A stretch of DNA of 64,000 nucleotides, taken from the NCBI RefSeq assembly GCF_027596085.1, contig NC_072467.1, positions 15,679,976 through 15,743,975 on the forward strand, in the 5' to 3' direction. Source of the DNA: Anoplopoma fimbria (Eukaryota > Chordata > Actinopteri > Perciformes > Anoplopomatidae). The position numbers and the translations under genes are program-made. This document shows positions 45,796 to 56,962 of this stretch, in pieces. The notes beneath the pieces are model-generated. The model was not told where the DNA came from. It was given only the letters and a program-made list of their open reading frames with translations, and ran no database searches. Position 1 is the stretch's first letter. Every line of letters starts with the position of its first letter.

Positions 45796-47053
45796 CTGGA
45801 GCTAGTGTAGCATAAAAGTGTTGTCGCTACTTGATGCTGTGCTAATGTACTCTGCTAATGTTAGCTCCACAGGTTATTACATAGAAGGTAACATTTAAAA
45901 CATATATCTCCTTCCAACCTCTCGAGTTAACGAGTATCACTATGACACAACGTTTAACCATGACGAGCTCCAAATCAACAAAACCAGCCTGAACATGAAG
46001 AACTTCTGCAATAATTACATGAGAGTCCATGGAGCAGAGCTGGTTAGTTGTCGGACTCTGGTTGGAGCTGGGTGATGCTACGCTATGATTGGCCAATCTG
46101 CATGCTAGGGGCAGGACTTAGTGAAGGGTCAAGGGTCATAGTGCATACTATGGTGTACTGGTGGCCCTGTTCAGAATAGAAACACTGGCTGCGCAATGTC
46201 TCCACAGTGAGAGAGAGTTGTGAATTTGGTTTTAAGGCTGATGCAGAGATTCAACGCTATAATGTAAATAAATCTAATGAAATAGAATAGAAATGTCAAT
46301 TACAATTAAGGTACTTATAGTTGGAAAATGAGAGACAAACAGAGGGAGAGAGGGAGAACGAGTAAGCCTTGGGCTCCTCTGAGCATTTTATCATGTACAC
46401 AACTGGTTTTCCAACAAATACCAAATGTCAGAGGCCCTTAAAGTAGACAAAAGCCAGAGGCAGCATTAGTGTCTTGTATGTCAGCTTCCTGGCCGCTCGC
46501 CCTTAGTCTGCCCTTTGCTTCAGCTAAACCTTTGGCTGACAGTGCCCACCAGGACGCACAGACACGAGTAATGAAAGGCCAGTAATAGATCTGCCTGCAG
46601 AGAAATGCAACCAGACAGTAATGGTTAGATCCACCTACGAACAGAATTCACACTGTTCAGATTCCTAGCCTGTGGGTGAGACTTCAGACACAGATATTTT
46701 TCCCTAAATGGTCACAATTTAGGGGCTAATTTCATTGTGAACGCATTCATTCTGGAAGCCCCTTTCACTTTTTAAAGATATCCACTTGTTTCCCTCCCAG
46801 TGTTGCAGTTCAACCCATTCGTAGCTGCAACCTGTCTGGTTTGCTTGGCCCTTCTTAAAGGGGCAGTGTCATATGAAAAAGGGATCTCAATGCTAACCCC
46901 ATATATAGAAGTAGCTATGAAGAACATTTGAACAACTGTTAAAGCAACCCATGTTTTTATTTTCCTGACGTGCAACCTCTTGCAGCCATGTGAATTAAGA
47001 CTGTCCACTTTCATATATTTTTTTATATTTTATATTTGCAAATATAATTTTAT

Positions 47054-47058
<5 letters not shown>
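45796..47058. other. Intergenic, non-repeat patch near 46480-46640
   Basis: TTTGGCTGACAGTGCCCACC (NF1-like) and AAGGCCAGTAATAGATCTGC sit in a compact non-repeat patch; no exon seen. Confidence 0.4.

Positions 47059-47085
<27 letters not shown>
47059..47085. repeat. (TA)n microsatellite
   Basis: About 13 TA units between TTTTATTTTCA and TGTATTTTAC. Confidence 0.9.
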
Positions 47086-47089
<4 letters not shown>

Positions 47090-47807
47090 TTTACTACACA
47101 TATATATGTTTCCTTTGAGGTTGGATTGATCAACAATGTGAATTCATATGTGAATTCATATGTTGAACTCAATATGAATCATTTGCAAGATTCTTTTCTT
47201 CTGGGGGCATTGATTTCACTGCAGAATGTCTGCAAAAAAAAAATGACCAACTGATGACCAACCTTTAATGTGTACAAAACCTCTCCTCAAGTTAAAAAAT
47301 GGGCCTTCTGTTTGGATCGTTGTGGAGCACTGTAAACCTTGTTGCCAAGATGATAAATCAAGTCACAATGGAGGAGGAAATACACCACCCAAGGGTTTTT
47401 TTCACGCCCCTGAAACAGAGCCTTTGTTTTTCTAAATGGTTTATTTTGGATCTTTACAAGTTTATAAAGTTATTAATTAGCCTTCAACTTATAAGATATA
47501 TTAGAAAGCAATTTTTGGCGATATTTGAATGTGCAAGTGATGAAATCTATTTGGATTTATATATAAATTCAAGTAAAACAGTTAGACTTTGGTTTTCACG
47601 GGTTAACCTCTTTCTGCATATAAAGAAACTAACCATTCTGACAAAAACAAATTAAAGTTTCAAGACCTTATACAATAAATTCAGATGGAAAGACATGAAG
47701 AGTTAAGGATCAGTGATGTCTTTCTGTGTATGCCTCCCTCTATCAGGACAATCCCATATCACAATCAATAGTTACGGCCCAGAGGCAAGGTCAACATTAT
47801 ATCACCA

Positions 47808-48660
47808 GTGACCTATCTCCTAACTGGCTGTCCTTTATCTCACCAACACTTAACACTACAGCTAGCGCTAGGTCTGGGACTATGTCACATGCTTTGTTAC
47901 GCTAATGCCTTTTCCACATAAATCCATATATGACCAATATTAGCAGAGTGATGCTGTTCCCACCAGAAACAACCAGGGTTTTCCTGGGATGTTGACTGTG
48001 TTGGGTGAGTTGAATGCCTGTTAAAAGACAGTTAGAGCAATTAGGACTGTATAAAGTTTGTGGAGAACAAAGTGACTTTGGTCAACCTTAAGCATCCAGT
48101 GCATAAGACATTCAGCATGTGATGCAGCTGGCAACTACACAGCGTGAGTTTGCCCTTGTGTATAATGGTGCAGATGGCTTCAGCTGAATGAAGAGAAAAC
48201 TATTCCTTAAGACAACCAGTATGAAATATATTGTTACTGGTTGTGAATTGGGCCTTCACACAATGTGGTTTTCATACTACATACATATTTGGCGCCATGG
48301 AATTGCCGTGGGTGCTGCTCCGAGGCACACTTCGTCAAAAGTTACACCAGTTCTAACTAGGCGGCAAACTCCAGGTATGATTAGTGAAGACAATACCAAG
48401 GTGCTCTAAGCCTGCATTCTCTCTACTGTCCATCAGGGGGCGACTCCTCTGGTTGTATAGAAGTCTATGAGAAAATGACTCTACTTCTCTCTTGATTTAT
48501 TCCCTCAGTAAACATTGTAAACATGAGTTTATGGTCTCAATCTCTAGTTTCAAGTCTTCTTCACTGCAGCATGATGTTCATTGAGTAAATTATGGTCCAT
48601 TTAGATTGAAATAGACCACAAAGCAGGGTATGCTTTAGGGCGGGGCTACTGTAATTGACA
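47808..48660 (-). repeat. MITE family A, copy 4, with 300 extra bp
   Basis: Segments 47808-47923 and 48224-48660 are nearly identical to the contiguous copy at 44235-44720, but 47924-48223 separates them here. The final part runs to TAGTTTCAAGTCTTCTTCAC and GCAGGGTATGCTTTAGGGCG, matching the complement of copy 1. Confidence 0.75.
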
Positions 48661-50639
48661 GGTCGATACCACGCAAGTGTCCGGTCAGAGAGTTTTCTGT
48701 ATTTTCATCTAACAACCTGAACCCTTTCACAGTGTGTTTTCAGTTTGTCTGTATGTAGTATACTGTATGTCCCTATTGAATAAACCATAAATGAATAAAT
48801 AAATTTCACTGCAGTGATTTTACACGCAAATACTGTTTGTGCGTACGGAACGGTTATAAATTGGACCCTTGGTCATAAGACAATTTAGACTAAACATGTG
48901 ACACTGCACATATTTCATTTAGACCCTCTGAATTTTTGCTGAAAATGCATTGTTATATCAGAAGCTGTTTTGGATCCGGGAAGTTGTAATCTATCCATCT
49001 ATTATAAGGTGAGTCCAACAAACAAACAAACACAAACATGGTGGTTGTGTCCATTGCTTGCTAGCTGACTTATGCTAATGACTTTGGCTGTAATAAACAA
49101 AATAGTAAATCAGCCTCACCTGTGGATAAAGACTTGATTAGCTAAATCAACAAGTGTTCAGGCTCAAGGGAACAACATCTGGAGAAAAGAAAAGATAGTG
49201 GCAGATGTGCAGGAGGGCAACAGCTGTATTAAACACAATAATCACAATTAGCGTGAGATCGTAGAGTTTAAGAATCTAATTTACCGAAATAACAAAGCTG
49301 CTTGCGGCAAATGGTTAATGTTTGTTGCTATGGTCACCTTGCTTTGTGAAGGTGTAAGTTACTGTTCAATATGAAGCTCCTATTTGCTCTTGTAAGCAGA
49401 ATTATCTAATTTTAGGGGGGTGGTAATATGCTAGTAATGGCATATCAATTTACTCAGTGATTTAGAGATTTGTTGATTTGTTTATAAAGTGGCCAGCTAT
49501 CCCCCATTTATATGTAACATACTTCATTATAGTAACATTGTACACTGACATTTTTAATTTTTGGTTTTACCAAATCTCCGTTGTTGTTTTTTTTGCCTAT
49601 TTTGTTATATATTAACATGAAAAAATGCACTTCATACATCTGCTTTACTGCTCCACCTTTATTGTTTTGGTACAAAGTTTCTTAATCCATGTGACGGCCT
49701 AAACTGTGCCAACATACCATTATATATAACTTTAAGTAAAAGTCTTTCTTTTAAAAAGGAGTTTGTGTGAAATTTCTACTCGTGACCACTGTGTATTTGG
49801 AAGCCTCCAGCCTATTAATACTGCAGATATCAGGGCACTATGAGCTCAAATTTGAAAAGAAATCCAAGCAATAGATGAAAAATCACAAGAGATTAAGAAG
49901 TGTCAAAGATGGTTTTCCAGGTTTTTCAGGATGTGTGGGAGCGTCCATAATAAATTAATAAATCCTCATCATCTAAAGCCACTGTGTGTGATATGAACAT
50001 TTTACACTTTGGCTCCCCCCATTGGTGGTTCCAGAAATATCACTGTGGTAGACAGCAATGCAAACCACTGTCTCCACTCATGGAGCTGTGACAGGGACAA
50101 AAACAGCATAAACATGCAATGAATCATTAATCACTGACTGTCTATTCTTTTAATTATTGTTTTTTTACAAAGAAAAACATATGCCATAATAAAATTTGAA
50201 AGATATAATAATTTGATGAAAACAAATCTAGACGTATTAATGTAGTCTATTGTTAATTATGTAGAAAAGCCCTGAGGTCAGCTGAGTCTAAAACAAACAC
50301 ACACAGGCTGAAGTGTCTGAATGTCACCTCTGGATAACTTGCAGTGGCACTGCAGGGACAGCAAGCTAATGATATCAGCAGCTAAAGGCACACACACATA
50401 CACGCACACACACAAGTGGACAAAATACCAGCATATGGTGGAGATCATGTTTTTTCTTTGTTACATAAATGTCTGACAGTCAGTGTTGTTGAGGACTACA
50501 TTACATCTGTACAAGTAGTTTTCCTCTTAAGGCTCATTATTCCACGACATGTTTGTGATGCAGCAAAGACTGTTAATCACAACTACTAAGGCAGCTACAC
50601 AAGAGTGATTAAGCTGAATGTTTTTAGTTGTTTTTAGGT
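48661..50639. other. Intergenic, no gene seen
   Basis: AT-rich with short CA runs near 50390-50415; no gene signal. Confidence 0.5.
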
Positions 50640-50982
50640 TTTATGGTTCTTTTAATTACTTAGAGTTACTTAATGGTCTGAGTCCTCAACATATCTCACA
50701 TCTTTTATCCTTTAAACGACCCAGCTCGTACTTTGAGAACCTCAGGCGGATCCAAGAAATAAGTTAGACTGTGTAAGTGTCTTATTTAAAATATAAGCTT
50801 TAAATGTACTTTTACAGCACTAACCTCCATAATTTCCCCTGATTTTACTTGTTGTATGTTGCCTTTTTAGTACTTTTAAATTATTATTGCTGTGTTTATG
50901 TGAAGCACTTTTTAGCTTTATCTTGATAAGTGCCATATAAATAAAGATATCATTATTATTATTATTATTATTATTATTGTAT
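50640..50982 (+). mobile_element. L2-type LINE 3' end
   Basis: The stretch ends in the LINE tail motif GTGCCATATAAATAAAGATA and (TTA)n. Upstream, a short conceptual translation (SYFENLRR near 50730) resembles the C-terminal segment that follows the SRLDYCN region in this LINE group. The copy is short and degenerate. Confidence 0.6.
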
Positions 50983-51049
50983 GACCACATATCAGCAGAG
51001 GTAACACAGATGGTGAACATTGTGACAGCAGCAGCCAGCTTTCTTTGCT

Positions 51050-51362
51050 GCACAGTGGTGTGGTGGCCAACACTGTCGCCTCAGGGCAGGCGTTCGATTC
51101 CCGGTCTAGATGGGCCTTTTGTGGGGAGTTTACCCCGTGGCAGCATGGGTTCTCTCTGGGTTCTCTGGCTTCCCCCCAGAGTCCAAAGACATTGGGTAAT
51201 TGTCAGTAAGTGTGGATGAGAGCGTGAATGGTGGTATCTCTCTATATGTGTCAGCCCTGCCATGGCCTGGAGACCTGTCCATTGTGAACCATGCCTCTGC
51301 TCAATGTCAGCTGGGATCGGCCCAGCCCCCCTGACCAGGATAAGCGGTTACAGATAATAGAT
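51050..51362 (+). mobile_element. tRNA-like SINE/retroposon, second copy
   Basis: GCACAGTGGTGTGGTGGCCA, GGCGTTCGATTCCCGGTCTA (B-box-like), CCAGAGTCCAAAGACATTGG, TATATGTGTCAGCCCTGCCA and AGGATAAGCGGTTACAGATA correspond in order to the copy at 8492-8838. This copy keeps the B box that the first has lost. No clear target-site duplication was found. Confidence 0.75.
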
Positions 51363-51898
51363 GGACGGGTTCCTTTGCCGTGTCTAGCCATCCCTTTAAA
51401 AGCTCCACTTCTGTTTGAAGGCAATTTAAACATTTCTGAGTTGGACTGCTTCATGGAAAATGTTACCGTTTTATGATATCAAAAAAACATCCACACATCC
51501 AAATTACCCACCCATACTAACCAGTTTGAAACCCTCAGGTTACCCATCTCTGTGATGTAAACAGACAAAAAACCAGGACACTATTTTCATTTGTAAATCT
51601 CGAACAAACATTTGGAATCTTTACTTGATATATGTTCAAACACTCTAAATTTCAGCATCTATGAATAGTTCATTTTCATAGATCAACTGAATGTGCATCA
51701 ACAGTTAAATAACCATGGGTTTCAATGGTGATCATGAACACACTGTCGAGGAGTGTGAAACTCAGAACGTGACACAATAAAGAGTGTTCTCGCCCCACCA
51801 CAGAGAGCCTGGCTCAGAGTCAGAGTGTGGTGAAGTCAGCGCTGCCGTAGTGCTCCGGCGTTCTGACCATGAGTCTGTCTCTTTAAACCGAGCCCGGC

Positions 51899-52129
51899 TC
51901 AGGGCGGCACGTCGTTGATCTTCCTCTTGCGGTAGTTGAGGACCAGGCTGGAGGCGGTGAGCTGCGAGGCCCGGCCCTTCTCCCAGCTCTGGAAGCCGTT
52001 GAGGCCGCTCTGCCCCGATGTGAACAGGGCCTTCTCCAGGCAGTCCAGACGCTCCACCAGCGCAGACGTGTCCTCGTTGTAGGCATTCTGGGAGGAGTCC
52101 ATGTTCCGTCTGAAGCGGCCCATGAACGT
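51899..52129 (-). CDS. gins3: gins3 coding exon 3 (residues 136-211 and stop)
   Basis: The acceptor CTTCTCCCAG ends at 52130; the exon reads TFMGRFRRNMDSSQNAYNED and ends KRKINDVPP with TGA at 51901-51899. No canonical AATAAA was found on the minus strand in the first few hundred bases after the stop, so the polyadenylation site is unresolved. Confidence 0.94.
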   Translation of the reverse strand, partial: TFMGRFRRNMDSSQNAYNEDTSALVERLDCLEKALFTSGQSGLNGFQSWEKGRASQLTASSLVLNYRKRKINDVPP

Positions 52130-55100
52130 CTGGGAGAAGGACAACGTCAATAGTTTGTCACAAATTAGATGGGATGACAAAGATGGCACATATTTGGCAC
52201 TGTGTATGATTAATATTGCTTTTTATATATTTTTAAATTAAAAAGAAGCCATAAAAGGACATTTCTTTTCAGTTTTAGTTACTCTGCTTGAGTAACCTTG
52301 AATTCTAGAAGAATTGCCTCAGAGACTGTGTATAAGAAGTAGATGTAGTCATGGTGACGTCACCCATTGGTTTGTGGACTGATGTTATGTAGCCTGGAGT
52401 TCGGCGATTTCGCCGTCGCCATCTTGGAATACGCCCATCGCCATGTTGTTTATTTGTAGCCAATGAACAGAAGTTACCATATTTGGAATGCTGAGGAGAC
52501 GACGTATATGGCTCTGATACCAGCAGCGACTTGTCAATCACAGTAAGCCCACCCTAAAGTAAGGGTCATTTTCTCATAGTCTTCTATACAATCAGACTTA
52601 TTTTTTAAACCAGAGGAGTCGCCCCCTGCTGGTCAGTAGAGAGATGAACGTTTAAGACACTTGGACATCGGCTCCACTCAGCAGAACCAAAGGTTGCCGC
52701 CTGGTTTGCCTCTACAGTGAACGGTGAGTAATAAACTCAGAAAAGTATTTGTTCGTCTTTATTAAAACCTTAAAATTAAATTACACTACGGACTCACACA
52801 GACGTACAGACTGTTTTTTCTTGTTGGTTCTTTGTTTGCTGTGGCGGCATGCAAGAGAAGTTTTCTTCTAGAATTCCAGGCAACACTATTCCTTTAAGGC
52901 ATGCTGGTTCGTGATACCTTTGATGTCAAATTTAATGTTGAACTTCAGATATGAATAATTTCATATAACTTACCCTGAGGCAAAATCATCTTCAAAACAC
53001 TTGATGTGTGTGTTAAAACATCAAAGACATGTGTCCAGAACTGGACACCTTCTGGTTCTAACATTTCAAGAGTACAGCTGGTAGAAAGTCTGTAAATGTT
53101 TTTTACCTTCACAGGGCCTGGGTCACATTTTAAAGAGTCTCTAGAGAAATGCAGTTTACACTCATCACATTAACACACTAGTTAAAGAAATGGGGATGAT
53201 ATCAAATACCATACATTTTCAGTGAAACTGGCTGAAAAACAACCAGGGTGGCACTTTCTCCGTTTAAATATGTAAAAACCTTGTGTTGTGTAAAGCTATG
53301 GAGAGCTATGGAGTCCTCCCTGTTTCTGTTTGCCGGTCAGACGATGAGAGCAGAGATAATCTGCCTGGTAACAGCTGCACCAGACAGCCAATAGTTAGCC
53401 ACGTTTTCTGATCTGATTGCACCCCCTAGTTGTAGTGTAGTAAATAACACTGACTCTTTGTTGCGTCTGGGCTGCTGCACGATGCAATATGTATTTTACA
53501 TTTGACCATACATTTATTGGCAAATTTGAAAAGACACTCAGAAAACCGTTTTGGGTATTTGTAAGCTTGAATATATATTTATCTCTGATGAAAACACCAG
53601 CCAACAATAACACTAATCAAATCTGGTAAAGGTCACTAGAGGGAAATTCTACCGTGTATCACAAACTGTGAAATTATCTGTAACAATAATACAAGAAAAG
53701 GGAAGTATTCTTTTAGTAAAATGTGATAGTGATCACCTGTGGTTCTGCAAAAAAACTAAAAGGAAAATTATTTAAGTGACTTGATGCAGCTGCCATCACT
53801 TTTGTAGTTTAAACATACTTCACGTGTAGCAAAAACCTTAATAAAAGAATAGTTCAATATTTTAGGAATTTCACTTGTTAGCTTAATGGGGAAGAATTAG
53901 ATGGGAAGTTATTTTCTTCTCTATTAACTGTACAATCAATATAAGGCTACAGGTAGCAGCCAGTTAGCTTAGCTTAGCATTAAGACTGGAATCAGTGGAG
54001 ACAATTAACATGGCTCTGTCTACCAGCACCTCTAAAGCTCATTTATTAACATGTTTTTATCTTGTTAGTTCACCTCAATATTTTGAACTATTTTGTGGGA
54101 GTATGTTTGTGTCCTGAATAAAGCAGAGCTATCTGTATACAGTTCTCAGGTCAGCACGTCATATTTCTACATTTAACAGCAGATTGCTGTAGAAGTGGAC
54201 CGATCTTAAAGGTCGATATGATAACGATAGTTTGAGCAGGAAAAAGCAGACAGCCGATGAATCGCAGATAGCCATAAAGAGCTGAGAGTGTTGCGTGTTA
54301 TATTCCAGAGATAACTTTTGCGTGGAGAAACGAACTGAAAACAGGTCAGATATGATTTGTCAGCTTGCTGTAAAATCAGCTGGTCCCAGCACGGGAACGT
54401 TGTCCCTGTTTTTTTCCTTTTTAACACATATGGTAGACCCCTCTGTCTACTTCTGTCTGAAATCAGTTTAATTTTTTTCCAAAAATGTGAGTAGTTAGTA
54501 GTTAGTGACAGTGTGGGATCTGTGGTAGCAGGAGGAGGGGCGGAGTTAAGTAAATAAAATATTAAGGTCAATTTAAAATTAAATGAAGAGTCTTAGCCCA
54601 CTTAATATCTGCCACCATTAGAAGCGACTACCTTTTTTATTGTCTCACCTCCCAGAGGTCACAGTCACATCTGCTTTACTGTTTACTAAATCATTGTTAA
54701 TGACATGTAGTGTCCTAACAAGGATCCCTGGCTGATTTAAATAGTTATTATCTTCCATTGTAGACTTGGGTATAAATTGTTTCATGCCAATACTAGACTA
54801 TGAGGTTTGACTCTCAGCACTGCAGCACTTTTTTTTGTACCATCTCATGTTTAATTGAGCCTTCTACATTAATGTCGGTGCGTGTCGCTCACCTGCAGCA
54901 GCGTCTGAGCGATCTCAGGGTTCTCTGGGCTGTCAAAGTGCAGCAGCTGGGACCCCAGGCCGTAGTAGTAGGGCCCCATCTTGTGCAGGTCCACCACGTT
55001 GGGGTCGGCGTTGAACACGGTCCTCCAGCCCTCCCTGTACACCTTGGGGAGCTCCACCGACAACACTCTCCTCTTCTTCTCGTACAGACCCTTGGACAGC

Positions 55101-55984
55101 CACAGAGGGAGCTCCATCTTTGTATCCTGAAGACAAAGGAAGTGGACTTCAGAGTCTGAGATATTGTCCCCTGCTCTCTGGGGTCCATACTGCAGCTGTA
55201 TGTTGGTTTGAATTCACTGTTTCCCGTCTTAGTGGTGTGTTTGTATGTGTAACCAGACACCCCTTTAAATATTATATACATTTAAATTGCAACGTTAGGC
55301 TCCAGTGACAAATACTTCTTATGCAGTAGAGTAAACTAAAGTACACCTCCATGAAATGTGAGAGGTACCTCATTTGTGTTGTTAGATGTTTGGGTTCAAC
55401 CATTGACAGTCCAATCAAGTTTCATTATAAATATTTAAATGTCCCTTCATGGTCCTGAGTAACGTATCGTAACGTGAGTTGCAGTGTCCACTATTAACTG
55501 TGACGTAACGTGACTGAATTTGGAATGATATCGACCTCAGTGTAAAGTGTTACTTTACATTGTATTTCTTCACATAACGCTGTTAATGCCTACATGCAAG
55601 ACATATTTACTTCTGGATAATAATAACGACATTTAAGTTTCAGTAGGTTTTAAACATGCCTAATTCTACATTTATTTAGCAAAATACTGTGTGAGGTTTA
55701 GCGTAACAGCGAACTTTCTCCAATAACTCGTCTGCATCTCAGCTGCTTTGAGTTGTATTTCAGATCAACACAGTTATCTCTAAATAAATACATTTTCTTC
55801 GGTCTCTACCAACCTCCGGTATGTCCTGCGCGTCAGTCGACTTCTCCAGATATCCCAGCCGGGGAAAACTGCACTCCGTCCGGATGGGAAGTCTCTCTTG
55901 AGAGAGCAAAATGTCGTCGAGAGAAAGGAAATTCTCCTCCATGCCCACCCCAGGCTGTACAGGTAGGTATGACTGTGTATCCAT
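51899..55984 (-). CDS. gins3: GINS complex subunit 3 (Psf3), complete, three coding exons
   Basis: Psf3 is one of four GINS subunits (Sld5, Psf1, Psf2, Psf3). In the nucleus GINS joins Cdc45 and MCM2-7 to form the CMG helicase that starts and drives DNA replication. Coding segments join 55984-55814, 55126-54893 and 52129-51899, giving 57 + 78 + 76 residues (211; human is 216). Recognisable Psf3 stretches include EENFLSLDDIL near residue 16, ELPLWLSKGL near 62, VDLHKMGP and GSQLLHFDSPEN in exon 2, and GRFRRNMDSSQNAYNEDTSA in exon 3. The N-terminal part is the small B domain and the rest the helical A domain. The ATG at 55984 was chosen because its distance to EENFLSL equals that in human and it has A at -3 and G at +4; the frame stays open upstream, so a longer start cannot be excluded from sequence alone. 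An E2F-like site lies about 100 bp upstream. Confidence 0.96.
52322..52662 (+). repeat. MITE family A, copy 5 (in gins3 intron 2)
   Basis: AGACTGTGTATAAGAAGTAG, GTGACGTCACCCATTGGTTT, CGGCGATTTCGCCGTCGCCA and GAGGAGTCGCCCCCTGCTGG match copy 1 in order. Confidence 0.75.
53847..54092. repeat. MITE in gins3 intron 2
   Basis: The ends AATAGTTCAATATTTT (53848) and AATATTTTGAACTATT (to 54092) are inverted repeats. The interior has GCAGCCAGTTAGCTTAGCTT, a hallmark of a very common fish MITE. Confidence 0.7.
54893..55126 (-). CDS. gins3: gins3 coding exon 2 (residues 58-135)
   Basis: The acceptor CTTCAG ends at 55127; the exon reads DTKMELPLWLSKGL and ends AQTLLQ with a good donor GTGAGC at 54892-54887. 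At 234 nt it is a whole number of codons. It carries the most conserved Psf3 core, including the NADPNVVDLHKMGP segment. Confidence 0.94.
55814..55984 (-). CDS. gins3: gins3 coding exon 1 (residues 1-57)
   Basis: It begins MDTQSYLPVQPGVGMEENFL and ends DAQDIPE. The donor is GTTGGT at 55813-55808, weaker than consensus but the only one that keeps frame with exon 2. Intron 1 is 687 nt. Confidence 0.92.
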
Positions 55985-56082
55985 GTTGTGCTCGAATGAG
56001 GTTGAAAGTAGCTTTATACCAATATATTTACTGAAATATTGAGCAAAAAATCTGTTGTGTTTACAACTCTTCCTCCTTCCTC

Positions 56083-56096
56083 TTTTGGCGCCAGGA
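56083..56096. promoter_or_regulatory. gins3: E2F-like palindromic site in the gins3 promoter
   Basis: The sequence TTTTGGCGCCAGGAAA at 56083-56098 contains TTTTGGCGCC, a match to the E2F consensus TTTSSCGC, about 100 bp upstream of the gins3 ATG. GINS genes are known S-phase genes under E2F control, so position and family both fit. No TATA box is obvious nearby. Binding is inferred, not shown. Confidence 0.55.
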
Positions 56097-56240
56097 AAAG
56101 TCGGCCTATCAGAGCGCTTGTTGAGAGTTTCAGACCAGAGCAATCGATTTTTATACATCCATGAGTCGAACTCAAACACATCTGCTGTCCGTGCACTTGA
56201 TGTCGTCTTTTCTGCTTTATACCCTAAAAGTTGCTTGTTT

Positions 56241-56261
56241 TAAAAAAAAAAAAAAAAAAAA
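56241..56261. repeat. Poly-A tract upstream of gins3
   Basis: About 21 consecutive A residues, roughly 260 bp upstream of the gins3 ATG. No adjacent retroposon was recognised. Confidence 0.9.
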
Positions 56262-56663
56262 GTTTAACGCTGTTTTAAAGTACAATGTGTTGATTCAGGG
56301 GGAAATAACACTCTTCCTCTATTGCAATCGTTTACAACAATGAAATTAATTACAAAATAAATCCGCCTTTTTTGCCTTAAGAAGTCAGGTGCAATTACGA
56401 ATTATTCCAATAGAGGTCAGAATATGACCATTACAAATGTAAAGCCCCCTTAGGTCCTGTTATAAGAATGTTCAGTGGTCATCAAGCTCTTTTTAAATAT
56501 TATAATAATAAGACAGATAGAGGATCATACTGATAAATTGTTCAAACAAGCACTGGAAAGTTAAGCTTGATTTCTATTAAATGAAATAGAAAATAAAGAA
56601 ACTAGCATGCTAAATGCCTCTCTTTTGCTCCATTGCGCTGTCCTGATCAGATTTAACAAGGGG

Positions 56664-56962
56664 CGGCTGTGGCATAGTGGAGAGCAAGGTAGCAAGGTAG
56701 TTCTCCAATCATAGGGTTCGATACCCGGCTTCGGCAGTCGATGTGTCCTTGGGCAAGACACTTAACCCCAAGTTGCTCCCGAAGGCTTGCCATCGGTGTG
56801 GACTGGATGTTGCATGAATGTTAGTTAGAGTCTGATGGTGGCACCTTGCATGGTAGCCTGTCATCAGTGTGTGAATGGGTGAATGATATGTAATATACTA
56901 CTGATTGTAAGTCGCTTTGGATAAAAGCGTCTGCTAAATGACTGTAATGTAATGTAATGTAA
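56664..56962 (+). mobile_element. tRNA-derived SINE with UnaL2-type tail
   Basis: The head has an A-box-like GTGGCATAGTGGAGAGCAAG and a B-box GGTTCGATACC, followed by TGTCCTTGGGCAAGACACTT. The tail AAGTCGCTTTGGATAAAAGC, then GTCTGCTAAATGA and (TGTAA)n, is the conserved 3' stem-loop of the UnaL2 LINE shared with UnaSINE-type SINEs. The element looks full length, about 300 bp. Confidence 0.85.

Larger units (their letters stand above)
52130..54892 (-). other. gins3: gins3 intron 2
   Basis: This 2.76 kb intron holds a copy of the recurrent MITE family (52322-52660) and a second MITE with short terminal inverted repeats (53847-54092). The rest is AT-rich with no coding signal. Confidence 0.85.

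Noticed and set aside
47299..47655. 118-codon plus-strand frame
   Set aside because: AT-rich composition (Leu, Ile, Lys, Phe), no motif and no splice support.
51883..52086. Arg/Ser-rich minus frame over gins3 exon 3
   Set aside because: An alternative-frame shadow of the GC-rich gins3 coding exon.
54800..55159. 119-codon plus-strand frame
   Set aside because: Antisense shadow of gins3 exon 2.
55760..56179. Extended gins3 N terminus starting at 56179
   Set aside because: The frame is open upstream of 55984, but the added 65 residues have no counterpart in known Psf3 and the ATG at 55984 matches the family length and a good start context.
56664..56740. tRNA-like A and B boxes
   Set aside because: Part of a SINE head followed by a retroposon tail; it does not fold as a full tRNA with acceptor stem, so it is not listed as a tRNA gene.
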